From contig CAIWHK010000025.1 in the NCBI GenBank assembly GCA_903912525.1, positions 200,881-253,300 on the forward strand: a stretch of 52,420 nucleotides of DNA, read 5' to 3'. This stretch comes from an uncultured bacterium (GTDB lineage: Bacteria; Krumholzibacteriota; Krumholzibacteriia; LZORAL124-64-63). The translations under genes were made by a program, and so were the position numbers. The notes under the pieces are model-generated. The model saw nothing but the letters and a program-made list of their open reading frames with translations. It searched no databases and was not told the DNA's origin. This document shows, piece by piece, positions 8,664 to 18,151 of the stretch; position 1 is the first letter of the stretch; the number at the start of each line of letters is the position of its first letter.

Positions 8664-11516
8664 CTACTCGACGACCACTTCGACCCAGGGCCGGTTCGCA
8701 AGGTACTTCGCCGCCGCGACCTGCAGGTCGGCCGCCGTCGGCGTCGCAGCGCCGCTGGTGGACCGCGCGTATGCCGCCACGTTGCCGTCCAGCTCCGCCA
8801 TCGCCAGGTAGTAGGCCTGGCCCAGCGACGACAGCCGGCGCATCATCAGGCGGCCCCGCCTCGACGCCCACGTGCGCGTCACTTCGTCCGGTGTGATCGT
8901 CCCCGGGTCGAATGCCGCCAGGAACGCCCGCATGGCGGCCAGCCCCTCGTCGCGACGGGCCGCGGGCGGGTTCAGCGACGCGGTCAGCGTGGCCTGCCCG
9001 GCCTCCAGTTCGAGGCCGGCGCCGACGCTGTAGCTGAGGCCGCGCGTCTCGCGCAGGTCCATCGCCATGCGGTCGCTGAGGATGGCCACGAGCAGGCCAA
9101 GGGCCGCTTCGTCGGCCGGGTCCACGTCGAACACCGAGCCGAAACGGATCGAGGCCATCTGCCCGCCCACCTTTGCGCCCGCCGATTTCGCGGTCGTCGT
9201 GACCGGCAGCTTCGGCAATGCCGCCGTCGGCACGCCCGTGCCCGGCAACAGCGAGGCGACATCGGCGCACCACTGCGCGTGCGTCTGCGGCCCCACGCAG
9301 GCGATGATCAGGTTGCGCGGCGCGAAGGCCTCGCGCGCGATCTCACGTTCCTGCTTGAAGGTCAGCGCGCCCAGCGACTGCGGGTCGCCCTCGCACGGCT
9401 GCGCCAGCGCGTGATCGCCATACAGCTCGCGGTCGAGCAGCGCCTCGGCCGTGGCACGGGCGCTGCCCTGCTGCCGGGCCAGGTCGGTCTTGCGCTGCGC
9501 GCGCACGCGGTTGAAGTCGGCCTCGTCCCAGGCGGCGCCCCGCAGGGCGGACGCCAGGACAGCCAGCACCTCGCGCCCGCGCTCGGCCGTGCACTCGACG
9601 CGGATGAAGCTGTAGCGACCGCTGGTGTAGTAGTCGTCCATCGGGATGGACGGGTCGTCCACCGTCTTGACCAGGGCGCCCAGTTCGCGCAGCCGCGCCG
9701 CATAGCACGTGCCGTCGCAGCCGGTGGTGCCTTCGTCGAGAAGGCGGTGCGCCAGGTCGACGGCGCCGGCGCCGGCCAGTTCACGGTCCAGGCGCGACCG
9801 CGCCCGCACGGTCAGGTGGATGGCGGTCAGCGGGCTGTCGGGGTTGGTCAGGCTGACGACCACGGCGCCGCTCGGCAGCACGGTGCGCTCGGGAGCCGGT
9901 GCCGGTGCCGCGGCCGGTGCAACGGGAGCGGCGGGAGGCGCCTCGGGGGCCTTCATCGCCGTGGCCGGAGGCATGGTCGCGGCCTTGCCGGCCGCCATCG
10001 CGGGCGGCATGGACGGCGGCATCTGGGGCGGCATCCCGGCGGGCTTGCCGCCGGCCATCGCCGCGGCCATCGCCGGGGGCATGCCGCCCGGCATCGACGG
10101 CGCCCTGGTGCCGGCCTTGGCGGCCTCCGCATCGGCCTTCTCGCCCGGCTCGACCAGCACGGCCAGGCAGGGCTCGCCGGCCAGCCAGCGCTCGAGCGTG
10201 CGGGCCACGTCGTCGGCGGTCACCGCGTTGAGCCGGTCCGTGTACGCCAGCAGCATGTCGGGCCCGCCCTGCACGAGCGCGTCGGCGATGTAGATGCCCG
10301 TCATGCGCAGCTGCTCGCGGTTGAGCAGGGTCTGCGTCGCGTTCAGGCTGGCGATGCCGCGGATGGCCGCCTCGTCGATGCCGCTGTCCTGGGCGTCGGC
10401 CAGTGCGCGCTGCACGAGAGGGAGGATGGCCTCGGCGTCGGTGCCGGGGGCCAGCTCGAAACGGAGCACCAGCCGGCCGAACCCGGGGGCCGATTCCCAC
10501 GACGCCGTAATGCCCGGGCGCACCGCTTCGTCCATCGCCTCGAGCGCGCTCGTCAGGATGCCGCCGCCGTCCAGGGTCAGCAGGTCCTGCGCGACCAGGA
10601 ACGGGAAGTAGTCGTCGTCCTCCCAGGTCGGCGCCGCAAAGGCCAGCGCCAGCACGCGGGCATCGCCCCCGCGCCGCGTCACGCCGCGCGTCGCGTCGAT
10701 CGGGCGCGCCGCCTCGGTCTCGGGGCGATCCAGCGTCCCGGGCGCCGCGCCGCCGTAGTACTGCTCCAGCCACGCCACCGCCTGGTCGCGGTCGAAGTTG
10801 CCGGCCAGGGTCAGGATCATGTTGTTGGGCACGTACCAGTCGCTGTAGAAGCCGTACACGTCGTCGCGCGTCATGTGCTCGATGGTCGCGCGCGTGCCCA
10901 CCGTCGGCAGTTCCAGGTCCGAGCCCGCGAAGACCACCGAGTGCACCGTCTCCTCGGCAAACGAGCCGGGGCGATCGCGCCCCTGCACGATCTCGCCGAC
11001 GACGATCCCCTGCTCCTTGGTGAACTTCTCGGCCGGGATCAGCGAATGGAAGAGCATCTGCGACTGCAGTTCCATGCCCTTTTCCAGCTGCTCGGCCGGA
11101 ACCACCATCATGTAGTTCGTGTAGAAATCGGTCGTGTTCGCGTTGTTGTAGGCGCCGATCGCGTCGGCCGCCTGGTAGAGCGCCTCCTGCGTGTACTTCG
11201 CGGTGCCGTTGAACAGCAGGTGCTCCAGCATGTGGCTCATGCCGCTGGTCCGGTAGTCCTCGCGCGCCGAACCCACCAGGACCTGCGTGTAGATGCCCGC
11301 CATCGGCTGGCCGGGGTTGCGCAACAGCACGACAGGCAGGCCGTTCTCCAGCCGCAGGATCTCGGCGTTGGCCGGCAGCACCGGCAGCAGGGGCGACGCC
11401 TCGGGCGTGGCCTGCGCGCGGCGCTTGGTCCCCGCCTGTGCATCGACGGCCGAAAGGGAACACACGCACGCGGCGAGCGCGAGCACGGTCAGCGTCATCA
11501 GGCGGCGGTGGCTCAC
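8664..11516 (-). CDS. Exported M16-family zinc peptidase with two M16 halves and a Met-rich linker
   Basis: The 950-residue product has an N-terminal signal peptide (hydrophobic residues ~7-27) and two insulinase-like halves. The first carries the inverted zinc motif HMLEH (His95, Glu98, His99) followed by LFNGTAKYT, and the downstream GEIVQGRDRPGSF region holds the third ligand. The second half, from about residue 540, lacks an HxxEH motif, as is usual for the inactive half. Between them, residues ~475-521 form an unusual linker of Met, Pro, Ala and Gly with ten methionines, mostly four residues apart, followed by an Ala/Pro stretch. M16 peptidases degrade peptides inside a closing chamber. 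The gene precedes the M1-like peptidase gene, and tpiA ends 44 bp from its own start. Substrate unknown. Confidence 0.9.
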   Translation of the reverse strand: MSHRRLMTLTVLALAACVCSLSAVDAQAGTKRRAQATPEASPLLPVLPANAEILRLENGLPVVLLRNPGQPMAGIYTQVLVGSAREDYRTSGMSHMLEHLLFNGTAKYTQEALYQAADAIGAYNNANTTDFYTNYMMVVPAEQLEKGMELQSQMLFHSLIPAEKFTKEQGIVVGEIVQGRDRPGSFAEETVHSVVFAGSDLELPTVGTRATIEHMTRDDVYGFYSDWYVPNNMILTLAGNFDRDQAVAWLEQYYGGAAPGTLDRPETEAARPIDATRGVTRRGGDARVLALAFAAPTWEDDDYFPFLVAQDLLTLDGGGILTSALEAMDEAVRPGITASWESAPGFGRLVLRFELAPGTDAEAILPLVQRALADAQDSGIDEAAIRGIASLNATQTLLNREQLRMTGIYIADALVQGGPDMLLAYTDRLNAVTADDVARTLERWLAGEPCLAVLVEPGEKADAEAAKAGTRAPSMPGGMPPAMAAAMAGGKPAGMPPQMPPSMPPAMAAGKAATMPPATAMKAPEAPPAAPVAPAAAPAPAPERTVLPSGAVVVSLTNPDSPLTAIHLTVRARSRLDRELAGAGAVDLAHRLLDEGTTGCDGTCYAARLRELGALVKTVDDPSIPMDDYYTSGRYSFIRVECTAERGREVLAVLASALRGAAWDEADFNRVRAQRKTDLARQQGSARATAEALLDRELYGDHALAQPCEGDPQSLGALTFKQEREIAREAFAPRNLIIACVGPQTHAQWCADVASLLPGTGVPTAALPKLPVTTTAKSAGAKVGGQMASIRFGSVFDVDPADEAALGLLVAILSDRMAMDLRETRGLSYSVGAGLELEAGQATLTASLNPPAARRDEGLAAMRAFLAAFDPGTITPDEVTRTWASRRGRLMMRRLSSLGQAYYLAMAELDGNVAAYARSTSGAATPTAADLQVAAAKYLANRPWVEVVVE

Positions 11517-11560
11517 GTCGGGCTCCTTGTCCTGGAGGAATGACAGTTGTCGGGCATCGG

Positions 11561-12331
11561 TCAGCCGATCGCGGCCTCGGCGCCCTCGACGATACCGACG
11601 AAATCGTCGACCTTCAGGCTGGCGCCACCGATCAGGCCGCCGTCCACGTCCTTCTGGCCGAACAGTTCGCAGGCGTTCGAGGCCTTGCAGCTGCCGCCGT
11701 AGAGGATGCGCATGTTGCCGGCCGGGCCGTCGCCCAGCAGGCGGGCCACGACCTCGCGCGACCAGGCGTGCATCTCCTGGGCCTGCTCCGGCGACGCGGT
11801 CTCGCCGGTGCCGATGGCCCAGACGGGCTCGTAGGCCAGGACGGTGTTGTAGGGGTCGGCGTACTGCAGCTTCGGCAGCACGCCTTCAAGCTGGGCGCGC
11901 ACGACGTCGCGCTCGCGGCCGGCCTTGCGCTCACCCAGCAGCTCGCCGTAGCAGAAGATGGCCTTCAGGCCGCAGGCGTGGACCAGGTTGATCTTGCGGA
12001 CGAAGAGTTCGTCGTCCTCGCGCTGGTACTGGCGGCGCTCGCTGTGCGCGATGATGACGTACTGGGCGCCGGCTTCCTTCAGCATCGACGGGCCGACCTC
12101 GCCCGTGAACGCGCCGCTGTCCTGGTCGCCGCAGTTCTGCGCGCCCAGCAGCACCGGGTTGCCGTCGGCGACGGCAGCCACCGCGGGAATGGTTACGTAC
12201 GGCGGGCAGACGAGGACGTCGCCGCGCAGCGTGCGCCCCCGGAGGCGATCGGCCACACCCGCGGCCAGTTCACGGCCCGCGGCCGGGCCCAGGTTCATCT
12301 TCCAGTTGCCGGCAACCAGGTATCGACGCAT
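11561..12331 (-). CDS. tpiA: Triosephosphate isomerase
   Basis: The 256-residue product has all catalytic landmarks of TIM: AGNWKMN (Lys11), IIAHSERR (His96), the flexible loop AYEPVWAIGTG (catalytic Glu168), LYGGS, and the phosphate-binding GGLIGGASL near the end. It interconverts glyceraldehyde 3-phosphate and dihydroxyacetone phosphate in the cytoplasm. The motif that is usually CVGE reads CYGE here (residues 127-130), a mild variation. A GGAG-type site precedes the ATG. The gene lies in a run of minus-strand genes between adenosine deaminase (40 bp upstream) and the M16-like peptidase (44 bp downstream), with no other glycolytic gene nearby. Confidence 0.96.
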   Translation of the reverse strand: MRRYLVAGNWKMNLGPAAGRELAAGVADRLRGRTLRGDVLVCPPYVTIPAVAAVADGNPVLLGAQNCGDQDSGAFTGEVGPSMLKEAGAQYVIIAHSERRQYQREDDELFVRKINLVHACGLKAIFCYGELLGERKAGRERDVVRAQLEGVLPKLQYADPYNTVLAYEPVWAIGTGETASPEQAQEMHAWSREVVARLLGDGPAGNMRILYGGSCKASNACELFGQKDVDGGLIGGASLKVDDFVGIVEGAEAAIG

Positions 12332-12371
12332 GGGGAGGTCTCCTTGTCGGCGCCCGGAAAAGGGCGCGGGT

Positions 12372-13511
12372 TCAGGCGGTCGGGGCGGCCCCGCCGAGGG
12401 GCCGCTGGTCGAGATCCAGTTCGTCGCGCAGCGCCGCGAAGCGCGCCAGGGCGGCGACGACCATCTCGCGCTTCCGCTTCTCGGGCAGGAACGCGCTCTT
12501 GAAGCCGTTGATCAGCAGGTTCTCGGTCTCGAGCAGTGTCAGGTCGAAGGTATCGACCGCCAGGCGGAGTTCACCCACCGGCGAGGTGCGGGCGAACAAC
12601 GTGTTGTCCGTGTTCAGGCAGACGCGCACACCCTTCTGCAGGTAGACCCGGAAGGGATGGCGCGCCAGGTCCCCGACCACGCAGCTCTGCAGGTTGCTCG
12701 ACAGGCACACTTCCAGCGGCACGCGGTTGTTGGCCACGTAGGCCAGCAGGTCCGGATCCTCCTCCAGGCGCGTACCGTGGCCGATGCGGTTGGCGCCGCA
12801 GCGGTGAAGGGCCTGGTGGATCGAGGCGGCGCCGAAGCCCTCGCCCGCATGGATCGTCACGTTCTGGTTGTTGTTCATGACGTGGTAGAACGACTCGGCG
12901 TGGCGCTTGGGCGGGTTGTCCGACTCGTCGCCGGCCAGGTCGAAGGCCACGACGCCGCGCCCCTTCCAGTCCACCGCCAGGTGCGCCATCTCCAGCGAGC
13001 GCGCCGGGTCGATCTGGCGCAGGCCCGTCACGATGATGTTCGCGGTGATGCCGGTGCGCGCCTGGGCGTCGTCCAGGCCCTTCCTCACGGCCGCGACGGC
13101 CTGGTCGCCGGTCATCCCCTTCGCCTGGTGAAGCAGCGGGCAGAAGCGGACCTCGAGGCACCACACGGACTCGCCGGCGAAGTCCTCGGCCAGTTCGCGG
13201 GCCACGCGCGTCAGCGAGGCCTCGTCCTGCAGCACGGCGGTCGTGTGGTCGAAGTGCTTGAGGAACTCGTTGGTCACGGCCTGGCGATCGGGCGGGAAAT
13301 AGAGGGCGCGGACGGCCTCCTCGTCGTCGGGCATGCCCATCCCGGCCGCCCGGCCCAGTTCCATGAACGTGGACAACCGCAACGAGCCGTCCAGGTGGCA
13401 GTGCAGGTCCGTCTTCGGCAGCAGGCGCAGCACATCGTCCCCGATGGCGCGCCCGCGCAGCATGTCGCTCGGCCGGTAGTTGCCCAATTTCAACGTCGCC
13501 TCCGCGACCAC
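12372..13511 (-). CDS. add: Adenosine deaminase family protein
   Basis: The product (up to 379 residues) shows the metal-dependent amidohydrolase motifs of adenosine deaminase: PKTDLHCHLDGSLR (His37, His39), TIHAGEG, RIGHGTRL, CLSSN and LNTDN. It should convert adenosine or deoxyadenosine to the inosine form. The last motif has Asn where E. coli Add has a second Asp (NTDDP); as far as I recall, NTDN is found in a subset of bacterial Add proteins, so activity is not excluded. The start is uncertain: GTG at 13511 lies 6 bp after the upstream stop, while TTG at 13493 has GGAGG five bases upstream, and the first ATG is at 13463. The direct neighbour is a deoxynucleoside kinase, so the pair fits purine (deoxy)nucleoside salvage. 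Confidence 0.9.
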   Translation of the reverse strand: MVAEATLKLGNYRPSDMLRGRAIGDDVLRLLPKTDLHCHLDGSLRLSTFMELGRAAGMGMPDDEEAVRALYFPPDRQAVTNEFLKHFDHTTAVLQDEASLTRVARELAEDFAGESVWCLEVRFCPLLHQAKGMTGDQAVAAVRKGLDDAQARTGITANIIVTGLRQIDPARSLEMAHLAVDWKGRGVVAFDLAGDESDNPPKRHAESFYHVMNNNQNVTIHAGEGFGAASIHQALHRCGANRIGHGTRLEEDPDLLAYVANNRVPLEVCLSSNLQSCVVGDLARHPFRVYLQKGVRVCLNTDNTLFARTSPVGELRLAVDTFDLTLLETENLLINGFKSAFLPEKRKREMVVAALARFAALRDELDLDQRPLGGAAPTA

Positions 13512-13517
13512 CGGCGT

Positions 13518-14207
13518 CTAGCCGACGGTCTTCTCGTGCTTCTCATTGTGGAATTCGCGGATCATGCCCAGCAGTTCGGCCTGCGCGGACGGGTCGTCGC
13601 GCAGGTTGACCTGCTCGGTGTCCAGGATGCGCACCGGGCAGAGGGCCGGGGCACGCTCGATCCAGTCGATGTACGCCGCGTCGAGGTCGCGCAGGAAGTC
13701 GAGCGGGATGTCCGACTCGCAGCTGCGCGCGCGCTGCTTGATGCGGTCCAGCGCCGTCTCGGGCCGGCACTTCAGGTACAGGATCAGGTCGGGCGGCTGC
13801 AGGAACGCCGTCATGTTGCGAAAAATCTCGCGGTAGTTCTCGTAGTCGCGGTCGTCCATGCAGCCGCGGCGATGCAGCGTGGGCGCGAAGATCTCGACGT
13901 CCTCGTAGATCGTCCGGTCCTGCACGGCCGAGCCCGGCTGCGTCAGGATCTGCCGCTGCACTTCGAAGCGCTTGCTCAGGAAGTACACCTGCAGGTGGAA
14001 GCTCCACCGCTGCATGTCGCGGTAGTAGTCGTCCAGGTACGGGTTGTTGATGACCGGCTCGTAGAACATCCGCCAGCCGAAGACCTCGCCCAGCATGGTG
14101 GTGATCATGCTCTTGCCGACGCCGATGTTGCCGGCGATCGACAGGTAGAACGGCGTGGCGGGCTGGTCCTTCTTGGGGAACTGGCGCTTGAGCGACCTGA
14201 GATCCAC
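13518..14207 (-). CDS. Deoxynucleoside kinase
   Basis: The 229-residue protein has a P-loop GNIGVGKS (residues 26-33), the DR-containing motif QDRTIYEDVEIFA and an arginine-rich lid (RIKQRARSCESD), the pattern of the dNK/deoxyadenosine-deoxyguanosine kinase family. It phosphorylates deoxynucleosides to monophosphates in the cytoplasm; substrate choice cannot be fixed by eye. I chose the GTG at 14207 because GGAAGG lies seven bases upstream; a TTG at 14294 would add 29 residues of low-complexity Pro/Arg/Ala sequence with no clear ribosome site. It precedes adenosine deaminase with 6 bp (or slightly more) between them, consistent with a salvage operon. Confidence 0.85.
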   Translation of the reverse strand: MDLRSLKRQFPKKDQPATPFYLSIAGNIGVGKSMITTMLGEVFGWRMFYEPVINNPYLDDYYRDMQRWSFHLQVYFLSKRFEVQRQILTQPGSAVQDRTIYEDVEIFAPTLHRRGCMDDRDYENYREIFRNMTAFLQPPDLILYLKCRPETALDRIKQRARSCESDIPLDFLRDLDAAYIDWIERAPALCPVRILDTEQVNLRDDPSAQAELLGMIREFHNEKHEKTVG

Positions 14208-14439
14208 GATGGGGCCTTCCGGCGGGTCGGCGGCAGCGCGCGCTGGGGCGCGCGAGCCACGACGACGGGTGGTCGACGGACTGTCGACAGGCAACTGGCA
14301 ACCCGAATAGCCAGCACCAGGATAACAAGCGACCCGGGACGTTTCCGCCCCGGGCCACCGGTACGTCTGCCGGAATATTACCCCCTGGAGGCCCCCGCGG
14401 CCAGTATCAAACCGGCCCCGGGACCGCCACGACAGGGGT

Positions 14440-15819
14440 TCAGCGCCCGACCATCCGGGTCAGCTGGGCCGAGACCTCGCCGAGGCCGGCCCCCATCTGG
14501 TTGAGGTTCTCGCTGGCCGTCTCGCTCTGGGCGGCGATCCGGGCGTTGCCCTGGCTGACCTGGTCGATCTGGCCGACCGCGACCCGGATCTGGCCGATGC
14601 CGTCGGCCTGCTCCTCGCTGGAAGTCACGACCCGCGCCATGAGGGCCACCGTCTGGTCGATATTGCGGGTGATCTCGTCCAGGATACCGCCAACCTGCTT
14701 CGACGCCTGGACGCCGTGGTCGGCGCTCTGGCGCGAGGCGTCGATCAGGGCCGTCGTTTCCTGGGCCGCCCGGGCGCTGCGCTGCGCGAGGTTGCGCACT
14801 TCCTCGGCCACCACGGCGAAGCCGCGGCCGGCGTCGCCGGCGCGCGCCGCTTCGACCGCGGCGTTGAGGGCCAGGAGGTTCGTCTGGAAGGCGATCTCGT
14901 CGATGGTCTTGAGGATCTGCGCGGTGCGGTCGCTGGAGGTCTTGATCTCGGCGATCGCCCCGAGCATGCCGGTCATCGCCGCGCTGCTCTGTTTCGCATG
15001 AGCGAGGGCCTGGCGCGCCACGTCCTGCGCCTGTTCGGCGCTGCCGGCGTTGGCGCGCGTCTGCGAAGCCATCGTCTCGAGCGAGGCGGACGTCTGCTGC
15101 AGGCTGGCCGCCTGGTTGTTCGCCCCGTCCACCATCTGTCCACTGGTGGCCGAAAGCTCGGCGGCGGCTTCGCTCAGCTGTGACACATCGTCCAGCAGCC
15201 GACCGGCCACGGACTTCACGGGCACGATGACCAGTTTGTTGATCAGCAGCGCCAGGGCGCCGGCCACGACCAGCAGCGCAATGATGGCGGCCGCGATGGT
15301 GGCCCAGCTGGCGCGGGCCAGCGCCGCGTCGGCGGCTTTCGTGTCGAGGGTGACGCTGGCCAGGCCGAGCACTTCGCCCTCCTTGGACGAGGTATGGCAA
15401 CCGAGGCAGCTGGCGGCTGCCGCGACGGGCGTCACGGTGCGGCGCGTGTGCGCCTTGTGGTCGACGACCACCATTTCCTTGCCGGAAGACAGGACCTGCC
15501 GGTCCACGTCGTCGCGGGCGTCGGCGTCCTTGCGGGCGCCGAATTCGGCAGCCACGCCGGGGGCGCGGACGGCATGCACGTCGGCCAGGGCGGGCAGCGA
15601 CGAGACGTTTTTCAGGTACATCTGAAGGCCGTTCATGTCGCCGGTCTCGCCGAAAACGGACATGGCGGCCGTGATGCTCGCGGCCGTCAGTTCCGTGGCC
15701 GCCTTCTCCTGGTCGCTGGACAAGTGCCTGACAGTCAAGGCGTTATACACCGTCGACAGTCCGAGCACGACGAACAGGCAGGCAACAACCGAAAGGATGA
15801 CTTTTTCACGCAATGCCAT
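14440..15819 (-). CDS. Methyl-accepting chemotaxis protein with a heme-binding CxxCH sensor domain
   Basis: The 459-residue protein has two membrane segments (about 7-27 and 172-195) framing a ~140-residue periplasmic domain, then a short linker and a full signalling domain with the conserved tip [19 protein letters not shown] and [16 protein letters not shown]. The sensor domain contains one CLGCH motif (Cys138, Cys141, His142), the covalent heme c attachment signature, as in heme-carrying receptors such as DcrA of Desulfovibrio. It may therefore sense redox state, oxygen or nitric oxide. A GGGGGAGGG site precedes the ATG at 15819. No CheA, CheW, CheB or CheR is encoded in the window. The 232 bp downstream, up to the kinase gene, show no clear signal. 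Confidence 0.93.
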   Translation of the reverse strand: MALREKVILSVVACLFVVLGLSTVYNALTVRHLSSDQEKAATELTAASITAAMSVFGETGDMNGLQMYLKNVSSLPALADVHAVRAPGVAAEFGARKDADARDDVDRQVLSSGKEMVVVDHKAHTRRTVTPVAAAASCLGCHTSSKEGEVLGLASVTLDTKAADAALARASWATIAAAIIALLVVAGALALLINKLVIVPVKSVAGRLLDDVSQLSEAAAELSATSGQMVDGANNQAASLQQTSASLETMASQTRANAGSAEQAQDVARQALAHAKQSSAAMTGMLGAIAEIKTSSDRTAQILKTIDEIAFQTNLLALNAAVEAARAGDAGRGFAVVAEEVRNLAQRSARAAQETTALIDASRQSADHGVQASKQVGGILDEITRNIDQTVALMARVVTSSEEQADGIGQIRVAVGQIDQVSQGNARIAAQSETASENLNQMGAGLGEVSAQLTRMVGR

Positions 15820-15944
15820 GGTATAGACCCTCCCCCAAACGGGTCGCCGCCGCCGCCCCGGGCATGGGGCCGCACGGAGGGACCCGGGCCGCGGTAGGAA
15901 TCGGCCAACGGACAGGCGGGCTTAAAGGGTTTCTTTTGACCAGG

Positions 15945-17099
15945 TCAGGGGATTACCGGGGGCGGTTCCCGATGGATATAGATGTAGTGCTCGCTGGAGA
16001 TGAAGCGACGCACCTGGCCGGTGCCGGGGGTCACGATGAAGACGTAGGCGGCATAGTCCACGTCATCGGCGCCGGTGCCCACGCGGATATCCACAAGGGC
16101 GAGCGAGGTGGGCGTCGGGCAACTGCCGGCGTCACCGAACTGCAGCAAATAGTGGCCATCGAGGGTGAAGACCCCGACACGGTTGTTGCCCGTGTCGGCG
16201 ACGAAAATGCGGCCGCTTCCGTCCACGCTGACGGCCGTCGGCGCGCGGAACAGGCCGGGGTCGCTGCTCGGGCCGCCGACCCAGTCAGTCTGCCCGCAGA
16301 TCGCCGCGTCGCCCAGAACGAAATCGGTGGCGGCGGGCGGCTCGCAGGTGACCTCGAACGTTACCGCAGTGCCGCGCAGCGGGGCGGCCTGGCCGGACGG
16401 AGCCGTATCCTCGAGGTCCGGCGTTGCGTCGAACCGGATGACCCAGTTGCGCAGCGTGTCGGCGTCACACACGACCATCTTGCCGGTCAAGTCCGTCGCC
16501 ATGCCCCACGCATCGTGCACCGAGCGCGCGCCGATACCCTCTGAGCGCGTCAGGATGCCGTGGGCCGATGGGCCGTTGAAGTCGTCGAACGCGTAGCGGT
16601 GAACGACCGCCGAGTCGGGGTCGGCCAGATAGACGAAGGCGCGCGCGTTCGGCACCTGTTCGATGCCGGCCAGGTTGGCAGCCAGGGCGCGGGCGCTCCC
16701 GACCGCAGGCAGGCTCGCCGAGCCCAGCGGCGCCAGGTCGGAAACCGAGAACCATTTCAGTTCATGCGTCCCCTGGTCCCACACGAACACGACCTGCCCG
16801 GCGGGATCGACGCACAGGGCCGTGGCATCGGTCAGGCCGCCGGCGCCGGCGATCTGGTTGTATTCGAGGTCACGCTTGATGAGCGAATCGGCCGACACCA
16901 CGAACAGGCCGCCGAGCGCCTGCGCGATCTGTCGGGCGCCGTCATCGGCGAATTGGTCGTCGTCCAGCCACGCGCTGACCGAGAACAGGCCCTCCGCGTG
17001 CGGTATGGCGATCTTCTCGCCGCAGCCCGCCGACAGCAACGCCATCAGGGCGCAGGCGGCAAGGGTGACCGAGGCGGCAACGGTACGGCGGCGGCTCAT
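15945..17099 (-). CDS. Lipoprotein with NHL-type repeats
   Basis: The 384-residue product carries a signal sequence ending in a lipobox (LLSAGC, Cys26), so it is a lipoprotein. A stretch near the C-terminus, FRAPTAVSVDGSGRIFVADT followed by GNNRV, is a clear NHL-repeat signature, and weaker repeats (DATALCVDPAGQVVFVWDQG, DAWGMATDLTGKMVVCDADT) precede it, suggesting a beta-propeller. Its ATG overlaps the stop of the PorV-like gene (ATGA, 17096-17099), making it the last gene of a five-gene coupled operon for envelope proteins. It may act as a surface-exposed binding partner of the secretion or receptor proteins encoded upstream. No enzymatic residues were recognised; its function is unknown. 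Confidence 0.8.
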   Translation of the reverse strand: MSRRRTVAASVTLAACALMALLSAGCGEKIAIPHAEGLFSVSAWLDDDQFADDGARQIAQALGGLFVVSADSLIKRDLEYNQIAGAGGLTDATALCVDPAGQVVFVWDQGTHELKWFSVSDLAPLGSASLPAVGSARALAANLAGIEQVPNARAFVYLADPDSAVVHRYAFDDFNGPSAHGILTRSEGIGARSVHDAWGMATDLTGKMVVCDADTLRNWVIRFDATPDLEDTAPSGQAAPLRGTAVTFEVTCEPPAATDFVLGDAAICGQTDWVGGPSSDPGLFRAPTAVSVDGSGRIFVADTGNNRVGVFTLDGHYLLQFGDAGSCPTPTSLALVDIRVGTGADDVDYAAYVFIVTPGTGQVRRFISSEHYIYIHREPPPVIP

Positions 17100-18151
17100 C
17101 GCAGCCTCCAGTCGTCAACAGCTGTATTGGGCCGGCGCCAAAGCGGCGAAACGTCCACGGAGACGTGGTGCACGGCACCGAAGCCGCCCATGTCGCCGTA
17201 GGCGTAATCGATGCGGATCTGCATCTGTCGGCGCTCGACCTGCACGCCGAAACCGGCCGCAAGGCCGCCCTCGGGGCGATTGGTCTCGAAACCCACGCGC
17301 AGGAACAGCTGCTTGCGCAGGCCCAGTTCGCTGCCCAGGCGGAAGCTCTCGGAATAGTCGGACGGGTGGTTGAAGTCCGCCGTCGTCAACAGGGTCACCT
17401 TCGGCAGGAGCTCCCAGGTCTTGGCCGCGCCGAACGCGCCGACCGTGGGAGCCGGGAAACTCTGGAAATCGGCCGCCGGCACATAGCCCTGCGGCGTGGC
17501 CGGGGGCTGGCCGCCCGGGTGCACATCGCCGCCGAAGTTCCGCACCGTGAATCCGATGCGCATGTCGCCGACGCCCACATAGTAGAGGATGCCGAGATCG
17601 GCCAGCAGCGCCCGCGTCTGGTAGGCGTCCAGGTTCTCCTGGAAGAACTTCACCGAAGCGCCGATCGAGAACCGGTCGGTCATCGCGCGCGCCAGGCTGC
17701 CGCCGACGAAGAACTGGTTGGCATTGAAGTACTGGCCGGTGCCCTCCTGGTGGAGTTCATCGGTGCGCAGGATGTCGCCCGAGCGCAGCGCGCCGAACAT
17801 GATCCCCTGCGCGAAGTTCTGGCCGCGGCGATGGTAGGCCGCGTAGTCCATGTTGATGTCCGCGGTCCAGGCCACGTGGCTGACGAAGAAGTTCTTACGC
17901 CCCGGCGTCCGCATGAGGCCTGCCGGGTTCCAGAAGATCGCCGAGCCGTCCGTCGCCAGCGCCGAATAGGCCTGCCCGAGGGCCACCGCGCGGGCGCCGA
18001 CGGGAATGCGCAGGAACTGGGCGCTGGAAGTGCCGGCGTTCTCGTCACCGAACAGGCGGATGACATCGCCGGCCCATGCCGGGGCAGCGCCCCACAGCAG
18101 GACGGCGGCCACTCCGGCCGCGAACAGGCGGCGTGCGCGCATCCTTACCAT
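17096..18151 (-). CDS. PorV/PorQ-family outer-membrane protein
   Basis: The 351-residue product has a signal peptide (cleavage likely after AWA) followed by the family-typical start SSAQFLRIPVGARAVALGQA, then YSALATDGSAIFWNPAGL, and a chain of amphipathic strands expected of an FadL-like barrel. In Bacteroidota, PorV shuttles proteins bearing C-terminal sorting domains from the type IX translocon to the attachment complex. That role is an analogy here. The ATG at 18151 lies inside the end of the receptor gene (ATGGTAA), and an alternative ATG sits at 18142. The gene ends with an ATGA overlap to the NHL lipoprotein. The first gene of the operon encodes a protein with a sorting-type C-terminus, which supports a link to export. 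Confidence 0.85.
   Translation of the reverse strand: MVRMRARRLFAAGVAAVLLWGAAPAWAGDVIRLFGDENAGTSSAQFLRIPVGARAVALGQAYSALATDGSAIFWNPAGLMRTPGRKNFFVSHVAWTADINMDYAAYHRRGQNFAQGIMFGALRSGDILRTDELHQEGTGQYFNANQFFVGGSLARAMTDRFSIGASVKFFQENLDAYQTRALLADLGILYYVGVGDMRIGFTVRNFGGDVHPGGQPPATPQGYVPAADFQSFPAPTVGAFGAAKTWELLPKVTLLTTADFNHPSDYSESFRLGSELGLRKQLFLRVGFETNRPEGGLAAGFGVQVERRQMQIRIDYAYGDMGGFGAVHHVSVDVSPLWRRPNTAVDDWRLR

Noticed and set aside
8382-11543. Plus-strand open frame of about 1,050 codons opposite the M16-like peptidase
   Set aside because: It mirrors a coding gene with intact zinc motifs and has low-complexity composition; it is a shadow of codon bias.
14105-14340. Longer N-terminal form of the deoxynucleoside kinase starting upstream of 14207
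   Set aside because: The added residues are Pro/Arg/Ala-rich with no family similarity, and only the GTG at 14207 has a convincing ribosome site.
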